From the NCBI GenBank assembly GCA_027484575.1, contig JAIXSQ010000018.1:348700-412699 (forward strand): 64,000 nt of DNA, read 5' to 3'. The notes beneath the pieces were generated by a model that was given only the letters and a program-made list of their open reading frames with translations, was not told the DNA's origin and searched no databases. Positions 39,619 to 47,722 of the stretch are shown piece by piece (the stretch's first letter is position 1; each line of letters starts with the position of its first letter). A program made the position numbers and the translations under genes. The DNA comes from Comamonadaceae bacterium (GTDB taxonomy: Bacteria; Pseudomonadota; Gammaproteobacteria; Burkholderiales; Burkholderiaceae_C).

Positions 39619-40977
39619 TCAGGCGAGCAGGTCCCAGCCCAGCGCGCCGCCGTTGCCGCGCGCCGCCGCAGCGGTCGCGGCAGCGGGCGCCGGCCCGGGG
39701 CCCGTGCCGCCGGCCTGGGTGGAGTCCGGCGCGGTGGCGCGCCCGCGGGGTGTCGGATTTCCGCCGGCTTGCCCCGCGGAACCCGTGCCCACCCGCAAAT
39801 CCGCAATGTCCATGCCAGCGCCGGTGAGCACGTCGCGCAGCCGCGGCAGCGCCTCGGCCAGCAGCTCGCGCGTGGCCGCGTGCTGAGCCCGGAAGGCCGC
39901 ATCCACGCTGCCGTCCTGCATCCGCAGGTCCACCTGCACCTCGCCCAGCCGGTGCGGGCGCAGCAGCAGGCGCAGCTGCCACTGGCCCTTCGCGGCCGCC
40001 GCCACCATCCGCTGCGCCACTGCCTCGCCCAGGCGCTCGGCCAATGCCTGCGTGGCGCGGGCCGCCTCGGCCTGTGCGGCGCCCGGGGCCTGCGGCGCGG
40101 CGGTGGCCGCGGTGCCCTGGGTCGCTGCGCCCGGTGCCGCCGCGCGGGCCTCGGCGGCCGGCGCCGCGCCGGCGTTGCCGTCCGCGCCGGCCGGGGCCGT
40201 GGCGGCATCGTCCCAGCGCGCGGCCAGCTCGGGCGGGATCTCCAGCGTGAGCGTCTGCGTCGGCACCGGCGCGCCGGCGGGGGCCGCGACGCCGGCCGGC
40301 TCGGTCCCGCCACGCAGGCGCGCGCCGCCTGCCAGCCGCAGCCCCGCCGTGCCCAGGGCCTGCAGCCCCTGCAGCGCGGCCTCGGCAGCGGCCTGCGCGG
40401 CGGGTGCGCTGTCGCCGGCCTGCGCTGCGGCGCCGGCCAGCGGCGCGGCCGCCGAGGTTCCCCAGCCAGGCGCCGTGCCTGCCGTGCGGGCCAGCAGCGC
40501 GGCCGCCGCGTCGCGCAGCGCGGGCGCGGCGGCGCTGGAGCCCGTGTCCAGCGGCAGGCTGGCGGCACCCGCCGGTGCGCCCGGCGTCGCGGCCGTTGCC
40601 GCCACGGGCGCCGCGCCGGCTCCCGGCGTGGCGGGGGCCAGGGCCAGCGCGCTGGCAGGCGGCAGCGGTCGGGGCGGCGCGGCGAACAGCCACGCCACCA
40701 CGCCAGGGTCCAGGCCCTGCTCGCCGGCGTAGCGCACCAGGCTGTCGTGGTCGGGCGCCGGCTCGTCGGCCGTCACCAGCTCGATCGCCGGCGCGCTGCC
40801 GGCCTCGGGCCATGGCGGCAGGGTGGCACCTGTCGGCATTCCGCTGGCGGCAGGCGCTTGCCGCGCGGCCATCAGCCGTGCGAACGCGGCGCCGTCGACG
40901 CCGGCCGTGGCCGCCTGCGCCGGCAGTGCGGCGGGCGTGGGTCCCGTGGGTTCGGGGGAGATCGTTGGCATGTGCAT
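39619..40977 (-). CDS. fliK: Flagellar hook-length control protein FliK
   Basis: 452 residues from ATG 40977 (a second ATG at 40971). A long Ala/Pro/Gly-rich stretch (about 1-340) acts as the ruler. The conserved C-terminal hook domain (about 345-440) includes GQWQLRLLLRPHRLGEVQVDLRMQDG and LLAEALPRLRDVLTGAGMDIADLRV. FliK measures hook length and triggers the FlhB switch. First gene of the minus-strand fliK-to-33.1-kb operon, read from a sigma-54-type site at 41105-41120. Confidence 0.9.
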   Translation of the reverse strand: MHMPTISPEPTGPTPAALPAQAATAGVDGAAFARLMAARQAPAASGMPTGATLPPWPEAGSAPAIELVTADEPAPDHDSLVRYAGEQGLDPGVVAWLFAAPPRPLPPASALALAPATPGAGAAPVAATAATPGAPAGAASLPLDTGSSAAAPALRDAAAALLARTAGTAPGWGTSAAAPLAGAAAQAGDSAPAAQAAAEAALQGLQALGTAGLRLAGGARLRGGTEPAGVAAPAGAPVPTQTLTLEIPPELAARWDDAATAPAGADGNAGAAPAAEARAAAPGAATQGTAATAAPQAPGAAQAEAARATQALAERLGEAVAQRMVAAAAKGQWQLRLLLRPHRLGEVQVDLRMQDGSVDAAFRAQHAATRELLAEALPRLRDVLTGAGMDIADLRVGTGSAGQAGGNPTPRGRATAPDSTQAGGTGPGPAPAAATAAAARGNGGALGWDLLA

Positions 40978-41092
40978 GGGGTGCGTCTCGGGGATGCATG
41001 CGAGGCGCGCGGCCCGCGGCCGGCGCGCATCGCCCCCGTCCTGCAAGAAGCGTGACCGGCCAGGGCTTGCCGCCCGCCGGTGTCGGCGCGCG

Positions 41093-41108
41093 TGGCACGC
41101 CCATTGCA
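41093..41108 (+). promoter_or_regulatory. Sigma-54 promoter of the flhA operon
   Basis: TGGCACG-CCCA-TTGCA is an exact match to the sigma-54 consensus, with GG at 41094-41095 and GC at 41106-41107 (10 bases apart). It would start RNA near 41119, about 20 bases before the flhA ATG. It shares its -12 element with an opposing site. Confidence 0.88.
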
Positions 41109-41120
41109 GGACAGCTGCCA
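41105..41120 (-). promoter_or_regulatory. Sigma-54-type promoter of the fliK operon, opposing the flhA promoter
   Basis: Minus strand: TGGCAGC-TGTC-CTGCA, with GG and GC 10 bases apart; three bases differ from consensus. Its -12 GC is the same base pair step (41106-41107) as that of the plus-strand promoter. RNA would start near 41094, about 116 bases before the fliK ATG. Confidence 0.6.
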
Positions 41121-41139
41121 CCCCGCCCATCCCACCCCC

Positions 41140-43245
41140 ATGAGCACCGCCGTCCTGTCAACGATCCGACACGGCTTGTCGCGCTACGACAAGTCGGGCC
41201 TGGCCATCCCGGCGCTGGTGCTGCTGATCATGGCCATGCTGGTGGTGCCGCTGCCGCCGCTGGTGCTGGACGTGCTGTTCACGTTCAACATCCTGGTCGG
41301 CCTGGTGGTGATCATGGTGGCCATCAACACGCGCCGGCCGCTGGACTTCTCTTCCTTCCCGTCGGTGCTGCTGTTCGCCACCATGCTGCGGCTGGCGCTG
41401 AACGTGGCCTCCACCCGCGTGATCCTCGTGCACGGCCACGAAGGCCATGCGTCGGCCGGCCAGGTGATCGCCGCCTTCGGCGAGTTCGTGATCGGCGGCA
41501 ACTACCTGGTGGGCTTCATCATCTTCGTGATCCTGATGATCGTGAACTTCGTGGTCGTCACGAAGGGCGCGGGCCGGGTCTCCGAGGTCAACGCGCGCTT
41601 CACGCTGGACGCGATGCCCGGCAAGCAGATGGCCATCGACGCCGACCTCAGCGCCGGCGTCATCGACCAGGCCGCCGCGCGCCGCCGGCGCGAGGAGCTG
41701 TCGCAGGAGTCCGACTTCTTCGGCTCGATGGACGGCGCCTCCAAGTTCGTCAGCGGCGACGCGCTGGCGGGCCTGCTGATCCTGCTGATCAACCTGGTGG
41801 GCGGGCTGGCGATCGGCCTGGGCCAGCACGGCATGCCGCTGGCCGAGGCGGCGCGCACCTACGTGCTGCTGACCATCGGCGACGGCCTGGTGGCGCAGAT
41901 CCCCGCGCTGTTCCTGTCGCTGGCCACCGCCATCGTCGTCACCCGCGTGACCACCGCCGAGTCGATGACCGAGCAGGCGGTCTCGCAGCTGGCCGACCCG
42001 CCGGCGCTGTTCATCGGCGCGGCCATCCTCGCGGTGCTCGGCCTGGTGCCCGGCATGCCGCACGCGGTCTTCCTGACCCTGGCCGCCGCCGCGGCCGGCA
42101 CCGGCCTGCTGCTGCTGCGCAGGCGCGAGGCGGCCGAGGGCGCAGCCGCCGCGCCACCGCCGCCGGCCGCGCCCAAGGAGCTGGACTGGGACGACGTCGA
42201 GCAGGTCGACCCCATCGGGCTGGAGATCGGCTTCGGCCTGATCCCGCTGGTCAACCCCGACACCGGCGGGCAGCTGATGGCGCGGATCAAGGGCGTGCGC
42301 AAGAAGCTGTCGTCGGAGCTGGGCTTCCTGGTCTCGCCGGTGCGCATCCGCGACGTGCTCAGCCTGGAGCCCGACACGTACCACATCGTGCTGCACGGGG
42401 TGGTGCGCGCCCGCGGCATGGCCAAGGCCGGCCGCGAGCTGGCGATCAACCCCGGCACGGTCTACGGGCGGCCCGACGGCGTGCCCACCCGCGAGCCCGC
42501 TTTCGGCCTCGAGGCGGTGTGGATCGACCCCGCGCAGCGCGACGCCGCGCGCACCTTGGGCTGGACGGTGGTGGACGCGGCCACCGCGATCGCCACCCAC
42601 ATGAACAAGGTGCTGCGCGACAGCGCCGCCGAGCTGCTGTCGCACGACGAGACGCAGAAGCTGCTGGACAAGCTGGCCACGCGCCATCCCAAGCTGGTCG
42701 AGGAGCTGGTGCCCGGCAAGCTGCCGCTGGGCGTGGTCACGCGCACGCTGCAGCAGCTGCTGGCCGAAGGCGTGCCGATCCGCGACATGCGCAGCATCGC
42801 CGAGGGGCTGCTGGAGGCCGCACCGCGCTCGCAGGACCCGCAGGCGCTGGTGGCGATGGTGCGCCCGCGGCTGGGCCGCATGATCCTGCAGTCCCTGGCC
42901 GACGGCGCCGAGGCGCTGCAGGTCATGACGCTGGCCCCGCATGTCGAGCAGCTGCTGCACGACGTGCTGCAGCAGAGCCCGCCCGGCCTGCCGCCGGTGC
43001 TCGAGCCCGGCATGGCGGAGAGCCTGTACGGCGCCCTGCACGACAGCACGCGCCGCATGGAGGCCGGCGGCGCCGCCGCCGTGCTCGTCGTCTCGCCCCC
43101 CGTGCGGCCCTGGCTCGCCCAGGCCGTGCGCCACCGCATCCCCGAACTGACGGTGCTCGCCTACAGCGAGATCCCCGACGACCAGGCCGTGCGGGTCGTC
43201 GCCACCGTCGACGCCGACCTGCGCAACCCACGTGAGGCCGCCTGA
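41140..43245 (+). CDS. flhA: Flagellar export gate protein FlhA
   Basis: 701 residues, normal. Eight hydrophobic helices (about 20-320) with the FHIPEP-region block RRPLDFSSFPSVLLFATMLRLALNVASTR, and a cytoplasmic ring domain (about 350-690) with DPIGLEIGFGLIPLV, LGFLVSPVRIRDVLSLEPDTYHI and RPRLGRMILQSL. FlhA docks substrate-chaperone complexes at the export gate. ATG at 41140 follows the sigma-54 promoter by about 30 bp; upstream extension is not supported. Confidence 0.97.
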   Translation: MSTAVLSTIRHGLSRYDKSGLAIPALVLLIMAMLVVPLPPLVLDVLFTFNILVGLVVIMVAINTRRPLDFSSFPSVLLFATMLRLALNVASTRVILVHGHEGHASAGQVIAAFGEFVIGGNYLVGFIIFVILMIVNFVVVTKGAGRVSEVNARFTLDAMPGKQMAIDADLSAGVIDQAAARRRREELSQESDFFGSMDGASKFVSGDALAGLLILLINLVGGLAIGLGQHGMPLAEAARTYVLLTIGDGLVAQIPALFLSLATAIVVTRVTTAESMTEQAVSQLADPPALFIGAAILAVLGLVPGMPHAVFLTLAAAAAGTGLLLLRRREAAEGAAAAPPPPAAPKELDWDDVEQVDPIGLEIGFGLIPLVNPDTGGQLMARIKGVRKKLSSELGFLVSPVRIRDVLSLEPDTYHIVLHGVVRARGMAKAGRELAINPGTVYGRPDGVPTREPAFGLEAVWIDPAQRDAARTLGWTVVDAATAIATHMNKVLRDSAAELLSHDETQKLLDKLATRHPKLVEELVPGKLPLGVVTRTLQQLLAEGVPIRDMRSIAEGLLEAAPRSQDPQALVAMVRPRLGRMILQSLADGAEALQVMTLAPHVEQLLHDVLQQSPPGLPPVLEPGMAESLYGALHDSTRRMEAGGAAAVLVVSPPVRPWLAQAVRHRIPELTVLAYSEIPDDQAVRVVATVDADLRNPREAA

Positions 43246-43259
43246 GGGCGGATGGACCC

Positions 43260-44576
43260 ATGGAACTCAAACGCATCCTCGCCAAGGACACCCGCAGCGC
43301 GATGGAACTGGCCACCGCCCGCTACGGCAAGGACGTGCTCGTCGTCTCCAGCCAGAGCGTGGCTGGCCAGGTCGAGCTGGTCGTGGCGCTGGACGTGCAG
43401 CCGCCGCCCGAGCCGGCGCCCGCCGCGCGCGGCAACGGGGCGGCCTTCGCCGCCGCGTTGCGGGCCTCGGTGGCGCGCCCGCTGCCCGCCGGCGGCGACC
43501 ACCTGTCCGCGGCGCAGGCGCTGGCCGCGCGCGCCGCCGACACCGCGACGGTGCCGGCCCCCGTGGCCGCCTCCCCGGCAGTGGTGCCGGCCGTGGTGCC
43601 GGCGGTGGCGGCCGCCGCGGCCGAAGCGGCCGATGCCCGCGCGCTCGCGCTGGTCGACCAGGTGCGGCGCGAGATCGCCGCGCTGCGCCAGGAGATGACG
43701 CTGCGCGGGCAGGTCGAGCAGTGGCAGGCCAGCCAGCAGCTGCCCGGCGAGCTGACCCGCGCCTCGGCCTGGCTGGCCGACGCCGGCGTGCCGGCCGCCC
43801 TGCGGGCGCTGCTGGTCGAGGGCGCGCGCGAGGCGCGCGGGCCCGAAGCGATCGCCGCGGCCATGCAGGCGCAGCTGGCCGGCGCGCTGGACGCGCTGGG
43901 CCGCATCGCGCTGCCGCTGCAGGGGCTGCACGCGCTGTTCGGCCCTAGTGGCGCCGGCAAGACCCACATGGCCGTGCGGCTCGCGCGCCAGGCCGCCCTG
44001 CGCGGCCGGGCCGACGACGTCGCGCTGGTCTCGTACGCCGACCGGCGCTGCGGCGCCTGGAGCCAGCTGCGGGTGCTGGCCACGCAGGCCGGCGTGCCCT
44101 GCTACCGGGCCCACGACGAGGCCGCGCTGGACCTGCTGCGCGAGGAGCTGGGCGACCGCGCCCTGGTGCTGCTGGACGTCGGTGCGCAGCGCGAGCCCGT
44201 GGCGGCGGCCCAGGCGCTGCGCACGCGCCTGCCCGGCCTGCAGTGCCACCTGGTGCTGCCGGCCAACCTGTCGGCCGCCTCGGCGCGGCGCGCCTGGGGC
44301 GGGGGGGCCACCTGGGACGGCGCCCTGCTGACCAAGCTGGACGACTGCGAGGTGCCCTGGGGCGTCCTGCAGCTGCTGTGCGACCGCGGCGTGCCGCTGG
44401 GCTGCACGAGCGCGCACCCGGATGCGCAGGTCGATGCGCGTGCCTTCGACGCCGCGCGCCTCCTGGACGACCCCTTCGGGGCGCTGGCGCAGGCGCTGGC
44501 CGCCGGCGAGCCCGGGCCGGCCGGCCCGCCGCCGCGTGCCGCGGCCGCCGCGCCCGCCGCAGGGGCGCTGCAATGA
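43260..44576 (+). CDS. flhF: Flagellar placement GTPase-like protein FlhF
   Basis: 438 residues of the SRP-GTPase family. N-terminal MELKRILAKDTRSAMELATARYGKDVLVVSSQ, an Ala/Pro-rich middle, then the NG domain. P-loop GPSGAGKT (228-235) and G4 TKLD (358-361) are present. The G3 site, DTxGxxxRD in typical FlhF, is altered to LLDVGAQRE (305-312), and the residues after GKT (HMAVRLA) differ from the usual TTTxAKLA. FlhF sets the pole and number of flagella, so the change may affect GTP hydrolysis. Its stop overlaps the flhG start. Confidence 0.9.
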   Translation: MELKRILAKDTRSAMELATARYGKDVLVVSSQSVAGQVELVVALDVQPPPEPAPAARGNGAAFAAALRASVARPLPAGGDHLSAAQALAARAADTATVPAPVAASPAVVPAVVPAVAAAAAEAADARALALVDQVRREIAALRQEMTLRGQVEQWQASQQLPGELTRASAWLADAGVPAALRALLVEGAREARGPEAIAAAMQAQLAGALDALGRIALPLQGLHALFGPSGAGKTHMAVRLARQAALRGRADDVALVSYADRRCGAWSQLRVLATQAGVPCYRAHDEAALDLLREELGDRALVLLDVGAQREPVAAAQALRTRLPGLQCHLVLPANLSAASARRAWGGGATWDGALLTKLDDCEVPWGVLQLLCDRGVPLGCTSAHPDAQVDARAFDAARLLDDPFGALAQALAAGEPGPAGPPPRAAAAAPAAGALQ

Positions 44577-45400
44577 GCGCGGCGCGCATGCCGCAGGTGG
44601 TGGGCGTGGCCAGCGGCAAGGGCGGCGTGGGCAAGACCACGGTCGCGGCCAACCTGGCGGTGGCGCTGGGCCAGCGCGGTCACCGCGTGGTGCTGCTGGA
44701 TGCCGACCTGGGCCTGGCCAACGCGCAGGTGGCGCTGGGCGTGCAGGCACCGTGGAACCTGAGCCACCTGCTGGCGGGCGAGAAGACGCTCGCGCAGCTG
44801 CTGGTCGACGTCCCCGGCGCGCCCGGGGTGCGGCTGGTGCCCGGGGCCTCGGGCCTGCGCCACATGGGCGCGCTGGCCGATGCCGAGGTCGCCGCCGTCA
44901 TCGACGCCTTCGACGCGCTGGCGCCCGAGGTGGACATGCTGGTGGTCGACATCGCGGCGGGGATCTCGCCGTCGGTGCTGGCCTTCATGGCCGCCTGCCA
45001 GCACCGGCTGGTGGTGCTGCAGGACCAGCCCGCCTCGATCGCCGATGCCTACGGGCTGGTCAAGGTGATGGCGCAGGACCAGGGACTGGAGGCGATCCGG
45101 CTGGTGGCCAACATGGCCCGCGATCCCCGCCACGGCCACCAGCTGTCCGAGTTCTTCAACGGCGTGACCACGCGCTTCCTCGGGCGCTCGCTGCCCATGC
45201 TGGGCAGCGTCTGCGCCGACGCCGCCGTCACGCAGGCGCAGCGGCGCTACCGCAGCGTGCTCGACCACGCGCCGGCCAGCCCGGCGGCGGCGGACTTCCG
45301 TGCGCTCGCCCGCGCCGTCGAGGGCCTGCCGCGCCCCGGCGTGCTGCAGGGCCAGCGCCAGTTCTTCCAGCGGGCGCTCGCGCCCGTGGCGGCCGGCTGA
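44573..45400 (+). CDS. flhG: Flagellar number regulator FlhG (MinD/ParA-like ATPase)
   Basis: 275 residues. Deviant Walker A VASGKGGVGKTTVAANLAVAL (at about residues 10-30), Walker A' VLLDADLGLANAQVALG and Walker B MLVVDIAAGISPSVLAFM. FlhG (FleN) limits flagellar number, interacts with FlhF, and in polar flagellates restrains the sigma-54 activator. ATG at 44573 overlaps the flhF stop (ATGA). With FlhF it argues for polar flagella. Confidence 0.95.
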   Translation: MSAARMPQVVGVASGKGGVGKTTVAANLAVALGQRGHRVVLLDADLGLANAQVALGVQAPWNLSHLLAGEKTLAQLLVDVPGAPGVRLVPGASGLRHMGALADAEVAAVIDAFDALAPEVDMLVVDIAAGISPSVLAFMAACQHRLVVLQDQPASIADAYGLVKVMAQDQGLEAIRLVANMARDPRHGHQLSEFFNGVTTRFLGRSLPMLGSVCADAAVTQAQRRYRSVLDHAPASPAAADFRALARAVEGLPRPGVLQGQRQFFQRALAPVAAG

Positions 45401-45407
45401 GGTGGCG

Positions 45408-46139
45408 ATGGACGCAGTGGACCTGTACGAGGACGCCCGCGGGCGCCAGGAGCACCTGGTGCTGGCCAACATGGCGATGGTCAAGCGCGTGGCGCTGCAC
45501 CTGAAGGGGCGCATCCCGCCCCTGCTGGACGTCGACGAGCTGGTGCAGGTGGGCATGCTCGGGCTGATCGAGGCGGCGCGCGTGTTCGACCCGCGGCGCG
45601 GCATCCCCTTCGAGTTCTATGCCACCACCCGGGTGCGCGGCGCCATGCTCGACGAGCTGCGCCGCGTGTCCGACATGACGCGCTCGGCCGTGACGTTCCA
45701 GCGCAGCGAGTCGGCCGCCGAGCACCGGCTGGTCGCCGAGCTGGGCCGCCAACCCACCGAGGCCGAGGTCGCGCAGTCCATGGGCAAGGACCTGGCCGAG
45801 TACCAGCGCGAGCAGGGCGCGGCCATCCGCACCGAGATGGTCTCGATGGAGGAGGTGGCCGACGAGGTCATGGGGCTGGCCGGCGACGCGCTGCTGCAGC
45901 CGGAGGCCGCGGCCGAGCGGGCGCAGTTGCTGCGCGCGCTGGCCGGCCTGATCGCGCAGATGCCCGAGCGCGACCAGCTCGTGGTGTCGCTGTACTACAT
46001 CGAGGAACTGAACCTCAAGGAGATCGGCGAGGTGATCGGGGTGACCGAATCGCGCGTCAGCCAGCTGCTGTCGGGCATCGTCAAGCGGCTGCGCGCCGCG
46101 CTGCGGCCGGCGCCGGCCGTGCAGGGGGTCGCGGGATGA
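45408..46139 (+). CDS. fliA: Flagellar sigma factor FliA (sigma-28)
   Basis: 243 residues, normal. Region 2: LVLANMAMVKRVALHLKGRIPPLLDVDELVQVGMLGLIEAARVFDPRRGIPFEFYATTRVRGAMLDELR. Region 3 near TFQRSESAAEHRLVAEL, and region 4 with LNLKEIGEVIGVTESRVSQLLSGIVKRL. It reads late flagellar promoters and is held by FlgM, also in this window. ATG at 45408, 7 bp after flhG; its stop overlaps the next ATG. Confidence 0.96.
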   Translation: MDAVDLYEDARGRQEHLVLANMAMVKRVALHLKGRIPPLLDVDELVQVGMLGLIEAARVFDPRRGIPFEFYATTRVRGAMLDELRRVSDMTRSAVTFQRSESAAEHRLVAELGRQPTEAEVAQSMGKDLAEYQREQGAAIRTEMVSMEEVADEVMGLAGDALLQPEAAAERAQLLRALAGLIAQMPERDQLVVSLYYIEELNLKEIGEVIGVTESRVSQLLSGIVKRLRAALRPAPAVQGVAG

Positions 46140-46669
46140 AGCGCTGGTTCCGCAACGCGGCCGAGCAGGCCCGGCACGACGCCGTCGCGGCCTGGGAGTC
46201 CGTGCTGGCGCTGCCGCCCGGCGGCGCGCAGGCGCGCAGCCTGCGCCTGCGCATGGGCATGCTGTGCACCGCCCACCTGGACAAGACCTTCATCGCCGGT
46301 GCGCGGCAGACCGAGGCCTGGGAGGCCGCCGCCGCGCTGGCGCTGGCCCGCGGCGAGGAACGGCCGCAGCCGCCGCAGGCGGTGCTGTTCCAGGCCCTGC
46401 AGTCCAGCCGTGGCGAGGTGCTGGCCTACCTGCCGCGCGAGCATGCCGACGAGGCGTTCCGCCTGGGCAGCCTGTACCAGCGCACCACCATCGGCGCCGC
46501 GCAGGCCGTCGAGGCCATGCAGGCCCTGGCCGACCGCATCTGCGTCGACGTGCTGCAGCTGGCCCAGCCGCTGCCGGTGCTGCGCTTCCTGCGCGACGAG
46601 CTGGAGGCCGGCGCCACGGGCGCCCCGCCGCCGGCCGGTGACGCACCGCCCGGGGCGGACCCGGCATGA
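46136..46669 (+). CDS. Uncharacterised flagellar-operon protein (177 aa)
   Basis: Starts MKRWFRNAAEQARHDAVAAW inside the fliA stop (ATGA) and ends inside the next start. It is mainly helical with no signal or membrane helix. Notable blocks are LRMGMLCTAHLDKTFIAGARQTEAW and RTTIGAAQAVEAMQALADRICVDVLQLAQPLPVLRFLRDEL. I know no family. The double overlap with fliA and a membrane protein makes a flagellar role likely, but of unknown kind. Confidence 0.65.
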   Translation: MKRWFRNAAEQARHDAVAAWESVLALPPGGAQARSLRLRMGMLCTAHLDKTFIAGARQTEAWEAAAALALARGEERPQPPQAVLFQALQSSRGEVLAYLPREHADEAFRLGSLYQRTTIGAAQAVEAMQALADRICVDVLQLAQPLPVLRFLRDELEAGATGAPPPAGDAPPGADPA

Positions 46670-47235
46670 CGGGCTGGCTGGCGGTGGCGGCGCTGGCCGT
46701 GGCGGTCGTGGCGCTGCTGGTGGTGGTGCTGTACGTCGTCGACCGCGTCCACGCGCTCGAGCGCGAGACGCAGGACGTGGCCCGCTCGCTCGAGGAGGCG
46801 CGCGCGCGCCGGGTGCAGCCCTGGGCCGGCCTGTCCGGCGAGGCCCTGTGGCAGGCGCTGGCCGGCGAGCCGCCGGAGGGCACCGACGAACTCGCGCTGG
46901 AGGCCGTGCGGCGGCGCTACCGGCTGGTGCTCGCGGACCACGTGGGCCACCTGCTGCGGCTGGGCCGCGCCGACGCCGCCAGCGGCGAGGAGCGCACCCC
47001 GCCCAACACGCGCACGGTGCGCACCCCGCGCAGCCAGGTGGAGTCCTGGCTGCCGCCCGCGCTCGCGGCCGAGGTCTACGCCTGCGGCCTGGGCCTGGCG
47101 CGCCTGGCGCCGGGCGCGGACGACGGCGCGCTGCGCGGCCGGCTGGATGCGGCCGTGGCCCAGCTGCACCTGCAGTGCGGCCTGGAGCCGGGCCCGCCGG
47201 CCAGCGCCGCGCTGCTGCAGGCCGCCGACGGCTGA
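46666..47235 (+). CDS. Uncharacterised single-helix membrane protein (189 aa)
   Basis: MTGWLAVAALAVAVVALLVV is a membrane helix (about 4-26), followed by a short coiled coil (VDRVHALERETQDVARSLEEARARR) and a cytoplasmic helical domain (about 55-185, ALEAVRRRYRLVLADHVGHLLRLG). No family recognised. It is translationally coupled to the 46136 gene. Inference: the two may act as a soluble/membrane pair in the flagellar operon. The fliS FliA promoter begins three bases after its stop. Confidence 0.65.
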   Translation: MTGWLAVAALAVAVVALLVVVLYVVDRVHALERETQDVARSLEEARARRVQPWAGLSGEALWQALAGEPPEGTDELALEAVRRRYRLVLADHVGHLLRLGRADAASGEERTPPNTRTVRTPRSQVESWLPPALAAEVYACGLGLARLAPGADDGALRGRLDAAVAQLHLQCGLEPGPPASAALLQAADG

Positions 47236-47237
47236 AC

Positions 47238-47264
47238 TCAAGCCGCCGGCGCTGGTGCCGATTC
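47238..47264 (+). promoter_or_regulatory. FliA (sigma-28) promoter of fliS
   Basis: TCAAGCCG, 11 bases, then GCCGATTC; the spacing is that of the sigma-28 consensus and the -10 fits well. RNA would start near 47271, about 26 bases before the fliS ATG. It may also drive the genes behind fliS. Confidence 0.7.
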
Positions 47265-47296
47265 GGGGGGCAGGAACCGATCACGCACCACACACC

Positions 47297-47713
47297 ATGC
47301 GCCTGCACAAGTACGCCACCGACGGCTACGACGCCGTAGGAGCCTTCACCGGGGTCACCGGGGCCGACCGCACGCGGCTGATCCTCATGCTGTTCGACGG
47401 CCTGCTGGACAGCCTGGCCGGCGCGCGCGGCCACATCGAGCACGGCAACCTGGCCGCCAAGGGCCGCGCCCTGGGCCGCGCCAGCCAGATCGTGCTGGGC
47501 CTGCGCGGCGCGCTGGACTTCGAGCAGGGCGGCGAGCTGGCCCGCAACCTGGACGAGCTGTACGGCTACGTGACCCGCCGGCTGCTGCAGGCCCACGCCG
47601 GCGACGACGTGGCGGCGATCGACGAGGTGCGCGGCCTGATGGCCGAGATCCGCGGCGCCTGGGCGACGCTGCCCGGCCTGGGTGGCGCGCCCGCGGCGGC
47701 CGTGGCGCACTGA
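47297..47713 (+). CDS. fliS: Flagellin export chaperone FliS
   Basis: 138 residues. Family pattern: RTRLILMLFDGLLDSLAGARGHIEHGNLAAKGRALGRASQIVLGLRGALDFEQGGELARNLDELYGYVTRRLL (D/E-GGELAxNL is a hallmark). FliS binds flagellin C-termini and prevents early assembly. Usually it lies near fliC/fliD; here neither is in view, and fliS has its own FliA promoter. ATG at 47297. Confidence 0.9.
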   Translation: MRLHKYATDGYDAVGAFTGVTGADRTRLILMLFDGLLDSLAGARGHIEHGNLAAKGRALGRASQIVLGLRGALDFEQGGELARNLDELYGYVTRRLLQAHAGDDVAAIDEVRGLMAEIRGAWATLPGLGGAPAAAVAH

Positions 47714-47722
47714 GGCTGCGTC

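Noticed and set aside
41042..41058. Second sigma-54-like site for fliK (GGTCACG-CTTC-TTGCA, minus strand)
   Set aside because: The -24 GG is one base out of register (11 bases from GC). The site at 41105-41120 has correct spacing.
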